This document shows, one piece after another, positions 41,901 to 50,196 of a stretch of DNA of 53,884 nucleotides; position 1 is the stretch's first letter, and the number at the start of each line of letters is the position of its first letter. The notes beneath the pieces are model-generated. The model saw nothing but the letters and a program-made list of their open reading frames with translations. It was not told the origin of the DNA and made no database searches. Origin of the DNA: Deltaproteobacteria bacterium (lineage in GTDB: Bacteria > Myxococcota_A > Polyangia > JAAYKL01); contig JAUVDV010000031.1 of the NCBI GenBank assembly GCA_030595125.1, forward strand, positions 1 through 53,884, written 5' to 3'. The position numbers and the translations under genes were made by a program.

Positions 41901-42882
41901 GATCAAGTCCCTGTTGATCCCTATGGGTATCGAAAAGATGCGACTGGCACAGGAGCTTGCCGAAGAACTGAGCGACAAACGGGCGCTCGTGCGAATAATG
42001 CAGATCACGGCCGAGTTGCAAGCCCGAGCCGATCACTACACAGAATCCGAACAGTATTTCCATCGCGCAATAGAACTGGCCGACGAAATCGGCGACGTAG
42101 TCTTGCGCTGCGAGGTCCGGGCAACGGCAGGCGAGGTGTACAACATTGTGGGCGACATGAAGAAGGCCATTCCATATTACGTGGAGGCCATCGATCTCTG
42201 GCCCGATGACGGTGATATCAACATCAAGCTCACCTGCATGTCCCAGCTTGCCAAGTCACGTGCCAACAGCGGAGAGCAAGAGGCTGCGCTCGCCACCATC
42301 AAGGAGGCCGAGAACCTCATCAGGCCCACCATGTCCCCGGAGACCCGCTGTATCTTCGAACGAGCTCACGCTCAGGTCTACTACATGTTGCGAGAGTTCG
42401 AGCGGGCGGCCACCCTCAGTCTCCGCGCCCTCGACATCTCCAGGGAATACGACATCAAGGAGCAGATCGTCGCCAACGCCCACAACCTGGGGGACGACTA
42501 CGTGGCGCTCGGAGATTACCGGAAGGCCTTCTCATACCTCAAGATGTCACAAGAGCTGGCGGAGACTATCGGGTATGACATCGTGATCAACCTGAACAAG
42601 ATATTCCTGTCCTTCATCGACGCCCTCAAATTCGACAGCAGCGAAGGGCTCTCGGATCTCGAGCAGGCCCTCATCAGGGCGAACGAACGCAATACCGTCT
42701 GGGAACAGATCCAGGTTCACTATTTCCTCGGCCGCATTCATTTTGAGCGCAAAGACTATGACCAGGCAAAGAACCACCTGGAACAATCGGTCCGCATCGG
42801 AGCCGCAGCGGACAACAAGATCTACGATGCCCAGGCTGTCGATGTCCTCGAACAGATCGCGGAGATCCAGGACGCCGGCTAA
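38902..42882 (+). CDS. Ser/Thr kinase, degenerate cyclase, AAA ATPase and TPR protein
   Basis: A 1326-residue cytoplasmic signalling protein starting with GTG. Domains in order: an active Ser/Thr kinase (about 4-285) with LGRGGMAEVF, VIKR, HRDISPHN and DFGIA; a linker rich in Gly, Ser, Thr and Ala; a class III nucleotide-cyclase fold (about 374-530) that lacks the usual metal and transition-state residues (RDVTVVGVEV, GGGTLVEDRNDLLVALFG); an AAA_16 ATPase with Walker A GDAGIGKTR (about 571) and Walker B MTIFFWDDLHHID (about 691); and TPR repeats to the end. This order is typical of Myxococcota kinases. It overlaps the symporter gene by one base (TAATG). Confidence 0.93.
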   Translation: MIFGKYQLLELLGRGGMAEVFKAKSYGVEGFEKLLVIKRILPTLTDNERFVDMFIDEAKIAVSLNHANIVQVFDLGKVGFSYYIAMEYVQGLDMASFVKRCKSSGYSVPADLATYMASEVAKGLDYAHRRRGQNLEPLNIVHRDISPHNILISLEGEVKITDFGIARAKTTLSQEEPGSVKGKYAYMAPEQALAKPHDRRVDIFSLGVVLYETITGNNPFRGLKAADAIHKIQTRNYPRARDTEHGAEANDEICRILNTSMDPNPDKRFADAGEMYEALISYLYSVKARVGAHSLSEFMTNLKDAPESERKDDSGEAQKLVAAVGGGTAATGSVASADGFDASEITSVQVPTQAVSGDSTTTTTGAGSLASEMRDVTVVGVEVIGPPPPKGLLKLLGSVLTHGGGTLVEDRNDLLVALFGIEAADGRDTQDAIDTALKLQRALLMEMGTSSNCQIGVGVHPDKIVVSYSGTPREDDVYFKALQAARDLAKRGIGWVCTSVAGMELAKDSFTFEEVTTTNVAGMEQVVSKITGRRPVAETYGKLFGRRDDLKKIGELLAAVSNGSGRVLTITGDAGIGKTRILHEVKRRLVAGGHKVGWHETNCVPWRHGTPFAAVSSMFRSILAVGDIEPEQELRSKIERLKELGLIPEEIDTVSRLLGVAAEHEANPEERGRQLRSALIRAFSSLSSDKMTIFFWDDLHHIDAESLDIIHHLSRSTTHLPLLLAFCARPGFTHGWEKEPDFQEIHLGPLSENDSKRLAMSRLEVRKAPDDMLMDVALKSDGNPLYIEEYIKALIANDIVSFTGGVVIYKPEGDLVDLPKSLRGLVGARVKRLPTEQKGLIQRAAVMGQRFNVSLLGRVTGVQTPDLKPVLLGLKDAGLLNRISSSEFSFASDLVRDVVYNGIIFSDRKEIHLSIAAAIEDMFDDRIDEFVERLATHYREGGDRANAVNYLIRAGKKVSEDYSHSAALEYYLKALDLLENVSKPDLERILSVYLPIGHLAIKSLLIPMGIEKMRLAQELAEELSDKRALVRIMQITAELQARADHYTESEQYFHRAIELADEIGDVVLRCEVRATAGEVYNIVGDMKKAIPYYVEAIDLWPDDGDINIKLTCMSQLAKSRANSGEQEAALATIKEAENLIRPTMSPETRCIFERAHAQVYYMLREFERAATLSLRALDISREYDIKEQIVANAHNLGDDYVALGDYRKAFSYLKMSQELAETIGYDIVINLNKIFLSFIDALKFDSSEGLSDLEQALIRANERNTVWEQIQVHYFLGRIHFERKDYDQAKNHLEQSVRIGAAADNKIYDAQAVDVLEQIAEIQDAG

Positions 42883-44351
42883 TGGACCTCCTTAACTCGC
42901 CGCTGCTCGGCCTTGTCGCCTACCTGGTTCTCATCGCCGGCGTCGCCATCTGGACCTTCGGAAAAAACACTACCAAGGACGATTTCATTTTGGGCGGACG
43001 CAAGCTTGGCGCCTGGGTCATCGCACTCTCCGAGCGGACCGCCGCCGAATCCGCATGGCTCATTCTCGGCCTCTCCGGCGCGCTATATGCGGTTGGGATG
43101 CTCGAGATATGGACCGTTATCGGCTGTGTGCTGGGAATCATCTTCTACTGGATCGTGATTGCCCGAAAGTTGCGAGTGATCTCCGAAACCTACGGCGCCA
43201 TCACGCTGCCGGAATACTTCTACCGATTTTGCGGCAAATGGGGCCAGCACGTCAGGGTGATCAGCATGCTGATCATCTGCTTCTTTTTCTCTTTCTACGT
43301 CGCGGCACAGTTCATCGCGGCCGGAAAGGTACTCGATGCCACCTTCGGCATTGACGCACACTGGGGAATGCTCCTCGCCGCCCTGGTAGTCATCGTCTAC
43401 ACGATGATGGGCGGGTTCACCGCAGTCTGCATGACAGATGTGGTCCAGGCCGTCCTGATGATCATCACGCTGGTGCTGATGCCCATCGTGGGTCTGATCC
43501 TCATCAATAGCGAGGGACTCGATGTTGTAGCGGCCATGAAGGCAACGGGACAAACCGCGTCTCTCACCGCCGGAAAGACCGGCTGGGCAGGCGCGGCCGC
43601 TATCATCGGAGGTCTCTCCTGGGGGCTCGGCTACATGGGCCAACCTCACCTTGTGACCAAGTTCATGGCCATCAACAACCCGGACGCAATCAAGATCGGA
43701 CGCAAGGTGGCGATCACCTGGACCCTCCTTGCATACGTCGGTGCTACGCTTATCGGAGTTGTCGGAATCACCCTGGTTCACAACGGGGTCCTTTCCACAA
43801 ACGACGTCACCTCGGTCAGCAACGACCCCGAACGCATCCTGCCCGTACTTGCAAATTTCCTCTTCCCTTCCTGGATCGCGGGGATACTGATCGCCGGCGC
43901 CGTGGCGGCCATGATGTCCACCGCCGACAGCCAGTTACTCATCGCCACCTCTACCATTGTGGAGGATTTCTACTCCAAGGTGCTCGGGCGAAGTGTCACC
44001 CAGAAGCAACTCGTCCTCTTCAGCCGGGTGGCCACCGTCGCTGTGGGCCTGGCCGGCTTCAACCTCGCCTGCATGAGCGACGACCTGATCTACGATGTGG
44101 TCTCCCTCGCATGGGCCGGTCTGGGCGCATCCTTCGGACCGGCGCTCTTGCTCTCTTTGCACTGGAAGAAAATGACCGGAGCCGGGGTGCTCGCTTCAAT
44201 GATCACCGGCGCCGTCTCCACTGCGGCGTGGAAATGGATTCCGGGCCTCGACGACATCATCTCGGTCCGTTTTACATCGTTCGCGCTCGCAATTTTGGCG
44301 GCGGTAGTGTTTTCATTGATGACCAAACCCGAACAGGATAAATCGATATGA
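42882..44351 (+). CDS. Sodium/solute symporter (PutP-like, SSS family)
   Basis: A 489-residue inner-membrane symporter with about thirteen helices. Signatures of the sodium/proline branch are GGRKLGAWVIALSERTAAES (about residues 38-57), ITLPEYFYRFCG, YTMMGGFTAVCMTDVVQA and SWGLGYMGQPHLVTKFMA. The AAMMSTADSQLL block near residue 347 contains the residues that bind sodium in this family. Proline is the best guess for substrate. Its ATG is inside the stop of the kinase gene, so a Ser/Thr kinase and a transporter are made together. Confidence 0.93.
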   Translation: MDLLNSPLLGLVAYLVLIAGVAIWTFGKNTTKDDFILGGRKLGAWVIALSERTAAESAWLILGLSGALYAVGMLEIWTVIGCVLGIIFYWIVIARKLRVISETYGAITLPEYFYRFCGKWGQHVRVISMLIICFFFSFYVAAQFIAAGKVLDATFGIDAHWGMLLAALVVIVYTMMGGFTAVCMTDVVQAVLMIITLVLMPIVGLILINSEGLDVVAAMKATGQTASLTAGKTGWAGAAAIIGGLSWGLGYMGQPHLVTKFMAINNPDAIKIGRKVAITWTLLAYVGATLIGVVGITLVHNGVLSTNDVTSVSNDPERILPVLANFLFPSWIAGILIAGAVAAMMSTADSQLLIATSTIVEDFYSKVLGRSVTQKQLVLFSRVATVAVGLAGFNLACMSDDLIYDVVSLAWAGLGASFGPALLLSLHWKKMTGAGVLASMITGAVSTAAWKWIPGLDDIISVRFTSFALAILAAVVFSLMTKPEQDKSI

Positions 44352-44439
44352 GTCTCTCCTTGTGCTCACTATTGTTTGACCACTCGCAATCAGGTCTGTT
44401 ATTTTCAAATATTGCTCTCGGAGGTAGAAGGGTCTCGAC

Positions 44440-45366
44440 ATGCGACTAGTGACCAGATCCGATTTTGACGGCTTGGCTTGCGCGGTCCTGCTGGTAGAAG
44501 CAGGTATCATCGACAGGTTCGAGTTCATTCATCCCAAAGACGTGCAGGACGGCAAGATCGAGATCGACGCAAATGACGTGCTGGCAAACGTGCCGTACAT
44601 GCCTGGCTGCGGTCTGTGGTTCGACCATCACTCCAGCGAGGAAGAGCGGCTCCAGATAAAAGAGAATTTTGTCTACAAGGGCGAAAGCCGAGACGCACCG
44701 AGTTGCGCGCGGGTGATCTACGACTACTACGGGGGCGCGGACAAATTTGCGCATCTCGACGCGACAGGTCTGATGGCGGGCGTCGACAAGAGCGACGCAG
44801 CCCAGTTCAACGAGGAGGACATCCTCAACCCCACCGGATGGACGCTGCTCTCTTTTGTCATGGACGCGCGCACGGGTCTCGGCAGGTTCCGCGACTATCG
44901 CATCTCCAACTACAACCTCATGGAAGACATGATCAAGTACTGCCGCACCATGAGGCCAGAAGAGATCCTGGAAATCGAGGACGTTCAGGAACGGGTCAGG
45001 CGCTACTTCAAGCAGGAACGCGACTACGAGGACATGATCAAGGATCGAGGCCGGATGGACGGCAATCTGCTGGTCATAGATCTCCTGAGCCAGTTCGAAC
45101 TGCACAGCGGCAACCGGTTCAAGGAATACGTCATGTTCCCGGATGCCAGTATCTCCCTGAGAATTCTCTGGGGGAAAAACAGGGAAAACGTCGTCTTCAC
45201 CGTGGGCCACAGCATCTTCAACCGCACATCCAAAACAAATGTGGGGTCGCTCATGCTCAAGTACGGCGGCGGCGGGCACCGCAGGGTCGGCACGTGCCAG
45301 GTTCCTATCGATACCTGGCAGATCAAGCTCGAAGAGATCGTCTCGGCCATCAAGTCTGACGGGTAG
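44440..45366 (+). CDS. DHH-family phosphoesterase
   Basis: A 308-residue protein of the DHH/DHHA1 superfamily. It has TRSDFDGLACAVLL (first metal Asp), WFDHHSSEEE (the DHH motif, about residue 63), and the C-terminal DHHA1 loop KYGGGGHRRVGTCQVP. The family includes exopolyphosphatases, nanoRNases and cyclic dinucleotide phosphodiesterases; the activity here cannot be chosen from sequence. AGAAGGG lies before the ATG. It is separated from the symporter by 88 bases and converges on a histidine kinase gene. Confidence 0.9.
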   Translation: MRLVTRSDFDGLACAVLLVEAGIIDRFEFIHPKDVQDGKIEIDANDVLANVPYMPGCGLWFDHHSSEEERLQIKENFVYKGESRDAPSCARVIYDYYGGADKFAHLDATGLMAGVDKSDAAQFNEEDILNPTGWTLLSFVMDARTGLGRFRDYRISNYNLMEDMIKYCRTMRPEEILEIEDVQERVRRYFKQERDYEDMIKDRGRMDGNLLVIDLLSQFELHSGNRFKEYVMFPDASISLRILWGKNRENVVFTVGHSIFNRTSKTNVGSLMLKYGGGGHRRVGTCQVPIDTWQIKLEEIVSAIKSDG

Positions 45367-45384
45367 GCTTCAATCCTGCGGCGA

Positions 45385-46977
45385 TCAGCGATTTTCCCGA
45401 CTCTCGTCCAGTACCATGCGCACCTTTCGAGCCAGATCTTCGTTTGAAAAGGGTTTCGAAATGAAGTTGACCTCGGGGTCGAGCACACCGTGATGCGCAA
45501 TTGCGTTGCCCGTATACCCGGACATGAAGAGAAGGTTCATCTCGGGTCGCCCCACCAGAACGCTCCCTGCTGTCTCACGCCCGCTCATACCGGGCATCAC
45601 AACGTCGGTCAACAACAGGTGAATCGGCCCCGGGTGCTCGTCGGCGACTACCTTGGCCTGAGCACCACTCGTGGCCTGCAAGGTTTTGTAGCCATACTGT
45701 TTGAGCATCCGGACCACCGCCCGCAGAATCGTGTCGTCGTCATCCACGACCAGAATGGTCTCACCACCCTGCAACCTGGCTGCTTCGACGGGGACCCGCG
45801 ATCTGTACTCCTGTCCGGTTTTCTTGGTGCACTTCGGCAGGTAGATCTTGAAGGCGGTTCCCTTTTGGAGCTCGCTGTAGACCCATATGTTACCCTTGTG
45901 CTGCTTCACGATGCCGTATGCCACGGACAGGCCCAACCCCGTGCCCTTCCCCGCACCCTTTGTAGTGAAGAAGGGCTCGAACACGTTTTCCATCGTTTCC
46001 GCGTCCATGCCGCTGCCCGTGTCGGTGATCGCGATCATCACATACTCGCCGGGCGTCACCTTGTTGCGGTAGTGGACGTATTCCTCGTCCAACTCGACGT
46101 TCGCGGTCTCGATGATCAGCTTGCCGCCGTTCGGCATGGCGTCGCGGGCGTTGATCGCAAGGTTCACTATTATCTGCTCGATCTGCCCGGGGTCCGCCTC
46201 GACCCTCCAAAGATCCCTGGTCGGAGTGAAACGCATTTCGATGTCTTCACCAATCAATCGAAAGATCATCCTTTCCAGGTCGGCAATCAGTTCGTTGAGA
46301 TCCATGATCTGCGGTTGAATCATCTGCCTGCGGCTGAAGGCCAGGAGCTGGCGGGTCAGGGACGCACCGCGTTTCCCGGCCTTCCGGATATCCCGAATAT
46401 CTTCCATGATGGGATCATCCTCACGCATGCTCGCCTCCATGGCTTCGGCGCAGGACAGGATCACCGTCAACAGGTTGTTAAAATCATGGGCCACGCCACC
46501 GGCCAGCCGGCCCACCGACTCCATCTTCTGCGCCTCGATGAGCTGTTTCTCGAGCAGCTTGCGCCTGGAAATGTCGCGTGAGACCCCGGTTATTCCAATG
46601 GGGATGCCGGTTTCATCCCACAGGAAATCGGCGATTATCTCCACCGGCACCATATTGCCGTTCTTGTGCATGGAATCGATTGTGATGAGCACGGCTCCCT
46701 TGTAGTCGGCCATGGCGTCGGCAATTTTTTCTTTTACGAGCGCCACGGATTTGGGAGGGACCGTTTCTTCCAGAGACATCCCTAGCATTTCCTCGGGCGA
46801 GTATCCGTAAACTTTATCGCACGAGGGAGTGATAAAAGTGATGGTGCCCTCGAGATCCGTCGTCCAGATAACGTCGCTTATATTCTCTGAGAGCAGGCGG
46901 CATTTACTTTCGCACGCGTTCAGTTCCTCGATGAGCTGAACTCTGGTCTTTTCATCGTTTTCCATTTTCTCTTTCAT
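45385..46977 (-). CDS. Soluble PAS hybrid histidine kinase with C-terminal receiver
   Basis: A 530-residue cytoplasmic hybrid kinase. A short coiled start is followed by a PAS domain (LLSENISDVIWTTDLEGTIT), an H-box GGVAHDFNNLLTVIL (His about 163), an ATP domain (N-box QIIVNLAINARDAM, DTGSGMD, FFTTKGAGKGTGLGLSV) and a receiver with ILVVDDDDTI and phospho-acceptor in LLTDVVMPGMSG. No membrane helix is visible. No partner regulator is adjacent, so it may pass phosphate elsewhere or act through its own receiver. The start at 46977 (MKEKMENDEK) could be five codons later. Confidence 0.94.
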   Translation of the reverse strand: MKEKMENDEKTRVQLIEELNACESKCRLLSENISDVIWTTDLEGTITFITPSCDKVYGYSPEEMLGMSLEETVPPKSVALVKEKIADAMADYKGAVLITIDSMHKNGNMVPVEIIADFLWDETGIPIGITGVSRDISRRKLLEKQLIEAQKMESVGRLAGGVAHDFNNLLTVILSCAEAMEASMREDDPIMEDIRDIRKAGKRGASLTRQLLAFSRRQMIQPQIMDLNELIADLERMIFRLIGEDIEMRFTPTRDLWRVEADPGQIEQIIVNLAINARDAMPNGGKLIIETANVELDEEYVHYRNKVTPGEYVMIAITDTGSGMDAETMENVFEPFFTTKGAGKGTGLGLSVAYGIVKQHKGNIWVYSELQKGTAFKIYLPKCTKKTGQEYRSRVPVEAARLQGGETILVVDDDDTILRAVVRMLKQYGYKTLQATSGAQAKVVADEHPGPIHLLLTDVVMPGMSGRETAGSVLVGRPEMNLLFMSGYTGNAIAHHGVLDPEVNFISKPFSNEDLARKVRMVLDESRENR

Positions 46978-47123
46978 TCAAGCAAAACTAACGCATATGA
47001 ACAAAGCAACCTCTGTACCAACACGCGTACACCTATGCGTAATCAATTAGTTATGCATCATGATTGGCCAACCGAAGCGTATTTCGTGCGGGAGCCGCCC
47101 ACAAATCCGGGCGCAAATCGCCC

Positions 47124-49247
47124 TTATTTCTTGAGATAGGATTCGAAGGCGTCGAAGGTGGGTTCACGGCCCAGGAAGTTCGAGACCATTTTTTCTGCGT
47201 CGACCGCGCCTCCAGCTCCGACGACATACTTGCGATAGTCGGCCGCGACCTTCTTGTCCATGAGCCCTTCCTTCTCGAAGCGTGTGAACAGGTCCTTTGA
47301 GATATTCAGAGACCACATGTAGGTATAGTACATGGAGCTGTATCCCTCCAGATGCCCGAAGTTGGCGAACACGTGGGTGCCCTCCTCGTACGGGTACGGG
47401 TTGTACTTGTCCTGAATCTCCTTGAGCTTGACATTCAGGTCCAGCTCCGCGGGATCGACGACGTGATAGTTGAACGACAGCCCGGCGTAGAACATCTGTC
47501 TCATGACATGCACACCCTTGCCGAACTCGTCCGCCGCCCGCATCTTGTCAACCAGTTCCTTCGGGATGACCTTTCCGGTCTCGTGATGCACGGCAAAACG
47601 CGCGAGCACATCGTGATCCCATGACCACTCCTCAAGAAGCTGCGACGGCGCCTCCACGAAATCCCACTCGCAGGCTATGCCGGACAGGTTGGCCCACATG
47701 TAGCCACCGCCCAACAGGTGGTGCAACAGGTGACCGAACTCATGAAAGAACGTCGTCACATCGCCGTGCTCCATGAGCGCGGGTCCTTCGCTCGACGGCT
47801 TGGGAAAGTTGCATACGAGCGAGGCCACGGGCAGCTGTCGATCGGTAATACCCGAGAAGACATTGAACATGGCCGCATGTCCGTACTTTCCTTCACGCGG
47901 GTGCATATCCAGGTAAAAACGACCGGCGGGTTCACCGTTGGTCAACACGTCGTATAACACGACGTCCTCGTGCCACACTTTTCCGTCTTCTACCGGTTTG
48001 AACTCCACCCCGAAAAGATCTTGATAGACGTTCAGGATGCCGTCGCGCACCTTCTCGTAATCGAAGTACTTTCGCACCTCCTGGGAATCCACGCCGAACT
48101 TCTCGGCCTGGATCTTTTTCACATAGTAAAACCGATCCCACGTCTGCACTGATTGCGCATCCGGGGTTTCCTTCTTCTTGCGCTCCAGGATCTCATCAAG
48201 ATCATTTTTCATTCGTGGCCGCGTGATGGCGGCGACCTTGTCGATGAACTCGCCGATGGTCTTTTGGTTCTTGGCCATCTTGTCCTCGGCGTTGTACTGA
48301 GCCCAGTTCGGATAACCCAGCGTGACGGCATACTCGTGGCGCAACTCGAGAATTCTCTTGAGAGTGGCCTCGTTCTGTGGGTACGCCCTGGAGAGGAACT
48401 CCTTGTAGAGCGCTTTCCGCACCTCTGACTTTTTCAGGTAGTTCTGCACTGGAAAGAAGTCAGGGTAATCGGTGGTGAGCTTGACCTTGCCGTTCTTTCC
48501 CGGCGCGTGGGACTTGATGAAATCCTCCGGCAGGCCGTCGAGATCCTCGGGGGCTACCTCGATGGAACGCTTGTCCTCTCTGATTCTCCTGGAAAACTCC
48601 TGTCCCTTTTTGACCAACTCCTCGTTGATCTCGGCCAACCTTTTTCTCGTCTTCTCGTCCTTGTCCACACCGGAACGACGGTAATCGCGCAGGTGATGAT
48701 CGAGCGATCTCTTGGCCATGGGCCCCATCTTGTCGGTCTCGATACCGTTCAGCGCGTCATACACCTCCCGATCGAGGCCGAGATCCGTGACAAACTTCAT
48801 GGCGTCCTGCTGGCACTTCTCGGCCGCAGTCCTGATCTTCTTGTCGGGATGCACGTTGGCCATGAGCTCGGAGAAAGGCAGCACCGCGTCTATCGCGATG
48901 GCAATGTCGTTCATGGCGACCAGGGTATTGTCTATTGTCCGCTGCCCCTCGACTGCCACCAGTTTATCCCTCAATCCCTTGGCTTCTTTGAGTAGCGTGG
49001 CGCAGTTGTCTTTCACATCCTTGGCAGTATTGGGGATGCTCGGTTCCACGAGTTTCCCGGAGATCTCGGCCTTCGGCACGTCTATCGGCATGACCTGCTC
49101 CTTCTTTTCTTCAACTTCCGGCGCAACCTCTGCGGGCGCGGATATCTCACTCTTTTCGCTCTCGTCTGCGGGCGCGGATTCGCCGGAGCACGCCGTTGCA
49201 AGCCCCAATAGCAGCCACGCCGTTATCAATGTTCCATAGCGTAACAT
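47124..49247 (-). CDS. Exported M3-family metallopeptidase (oligopeptidase)
   Basis: A 707-residue zinc peptidase of the thimet/oligopeptidase F-A family (M3). The active site is TTFFHEFGHLLHHLL (HEXXH, about residue 499), with the third ligand Glu in DFVEAPSQLLEEW about 25 residues on and the substrate loop YAGLSFNYHVVD. It begins with a lipoprotein signal (MLRYGTLITAWLLLGLATAC), whereas most family members are cytoplasmic. A Glu/Lys/Ala-rich linker follows. AAGGAGGAG precedes the ATG. The 345-base upstream region contains hairpins and a terminator-like structure on the same strand. Confidence 0.94.
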   Translation of the reverse strand: MLRYGTLITAWLLLGLATACSGESAPADESEKSEISAPAEVAPEVEEKKEQVMPIDVPKAEISGKLVEPSIPNTAKDVKDNCATLLKEAKGLRDKLVAVEGQRTIDNTLVAMNDIAIAIDAVLPFSELMANVHPDKKIRTAAEKCQQDAMKFVTDLGLDREVYDALNGIETDKMGPMAKRSLDHHLRDYRRSGVDKDEKTRKRLAEINEELVKKGQEFSRRIREDKRSIEVAPEDLDGLPEDFIKSHAPGKNGKVKLTTDYPDFFPVQNYLKKSEVRKALYKEFLSRAYPQNEATLKRILELRHEYAVTLGYPNWAQYNAEDKMAKNQKTIGEFIDKVAAITRPRMKNDLDEILERKKKETPDAQSVQTWDRFYYVKKIQAEKFGVDSQEVRKYFDYEKVRDGILNVYQDLFGVEFKPVEDGKVWHEDVVLYDVLTNGEPAGRFYLDMHPREGKYGHAAMFNVFSGITDRQLPVASLVCNFPKPSSEGPALMEHGDVTTFFHEFGHLLHHLLGGGYMWANLSGIACEWDFVEAPSQLLEEWSWDHDVLARFAVHHETGKVIPKELVDKMRAADEFGKGVHVMRQMFYAGLSFNYHVVDPAELDLNVKLKEIQDKYNPYPYEEGTHVFANFGHLEGYSSMYYTYMWSLNISKDLFTRFEKEGLMDKKVAADYRKYVVGAGGAVDAEKMVSNFLGREPTFDAFESYLKK

Positions 49248-49404
49248 TTCACTCCTCCTTGGTGTTTGTCATTTTTGAATTGGGTCGAGCCTAGCATCTT
49301 TTTTTCAAGTCGCAAATCACCAAGGAATATGGCTACGGCACCTCTCGAAAGGGGCGCCTCAACGACCACCGCGGAAGTAAATCCCGCGGCCAGAAATGAA
49401 GAAT

Positions 49405-49422
49405 AAAAAAGGCCTTTGGCCT
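49405..49422 (-). terminator. Terminator-like hairpin in the peptidase leader
   Basis: On the minus strand AGGCC-AAA-GGCCT followed directly by a T-run (T6). It lies about 160 bases upstream of the M3 peptidase start and on the same strand, so it could attenuate that gene or end a small RNA. Confidence 0.5.
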
Positions 49423-49560
49423 CAAGAAAGGGCTCTTCAGGAACAGCCCTTAGGGCTTGCGTGTAACGCATCGTTGCCGTGGCGTTTACGCCGCGGGACA
49501 GGGCCCATAGGCCTTAACGGCCTTGCGCGATACCGCGACACGCGCGGCGGGTTATAAGGT
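49405..49560 (-). ncRNA. Candidate structured leader or small RNA
   Basis: The divergent gap 49248-49592 holds, on the minus strand, a chain of inverted repeats: AGGCC/GGCCT around 49509-49523, GGCG/CGCC at 49481-49492, AAGGGCT/AGCCCTT at 49428-49451, and the terminator-like hairpin at 49405-49422. This order (several stems, then stem plus T-run, before a gene) is what a regulatory leader looks like. A short frame also crosses it (start 49471). No known riboswitch is recognised. From 49248 to 49400 I see only the peptidase ribosome site. Confidence 0.35.
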
Positions 49561-49565
49561 ATAAT
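49560..49565 (+). promoter_or_regulatory. Probable -10 element of the SD-repeat lipoprotein gene
   Basis: A perfect TATAAT 28 bases before the ATG; no good -35 (GACACG at the right distance). The ribosome site GGAGG at 49579 follows. Confidence 0.5.
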
Positions 49566-49592
49566 TATTCCAGTAGATGGAGGTGGGCCAAA

Positions 49593-50144
49593 ATGATCGA
49601 CATTAAATATCTTTCACTGGGTCTGGTACTGATCGTGGCCGTTGCGGGTTGCTGGACCGAGCAGGAGGTTGTTACAGACGTCACGACCGATACCGACGCA
49701 GACTCGGACTCGGATTCTGACACGGATTCGGATTCCGACACCGGCTCGGACTCGGACAGCGCTTCAGACAGCGACTCCGAGACCGACACTGACTCCTTCG
49801 GGTGCATTGCGCCCGAAGGCATCACCGATTGGGGCGGTCCATGCCATACTACCGCCGACTGTCCAGCCAGCACTACATGCATAATTTTCGATACCATGGA
49901 TGACACACAGGGTTTCTGTGCTCCCGAGTGTTGCAACTTCAGCACGCCGGACACCGCCTACTGCACCGATGTGTCCACCGGCCAGGAAGGTTGCATTTAC
50001 GGCAACACTCCCGACGAGGGGATCACCTGGGAACCCCCGTTCTATTGCATCATTCTCTGCAACACACAGGCCGACTGTCCGACCGGGACCGCTTGCACAG
50101 ACACCGGCGGCGGCGGACTTATCTGCTACGGCTACGCCTCGTAG
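49593..50144 (+). CDS. Ser-Asp-repeat, Cys-rich lipoprotein
   Basis: A 183-residue predicted lipoprotein; the signal MIDIKYLSLGLVLIVAVAGC ends at Cys20. An acidic Ser/Thr-Asp linker (about residues 30-68) leads to a domain with about twelve Cys (GGPCHTTADCPASTTC, FCAPECCNF, CNTQADCPTGTACTD), which resembles Dickkopf/EGF-like Cys repeats seen in Myxococcota surface proteins. GGAGG lies nine bases before the ATG. The 5' end closely matches that of the lipoprotein at 33893. It lies upstream of two sensor kinases, but a functional link is not shown. Confidence 0.85.
   Translation: MIDIKYLSLGLVLIVAVAGCWTEQEVVTDVTTDTDADSDSDSDTDSDSDTGSDSDSASDSDSETDTDSFGCIAPEGITDWGGPCHTTADCPASTTCIIFDTMDDTQGFCAPECCNFSTPDTAYCTDVSTGQEGCIYGNTPDEGITWEPPFYCIILCNTQADCPTGTACTDTGGGGLICYGYAS
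49676..49800 (+). repeat. Hexanucleotide tract encoding the Ser/Thr-Asp linker
   Basis: An approximate 6-bp repeat (GACTCG/GATTCC type) giving alternating Asp with Ser or Thr, similar in kind to the tract at 3805-3935. Confidence 0.75.
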
Positions 50145-50196
50145 AAATTTCTTACGGCTGGACATGAATACCCAGGCTCGTAAACTATTGTAGTCA

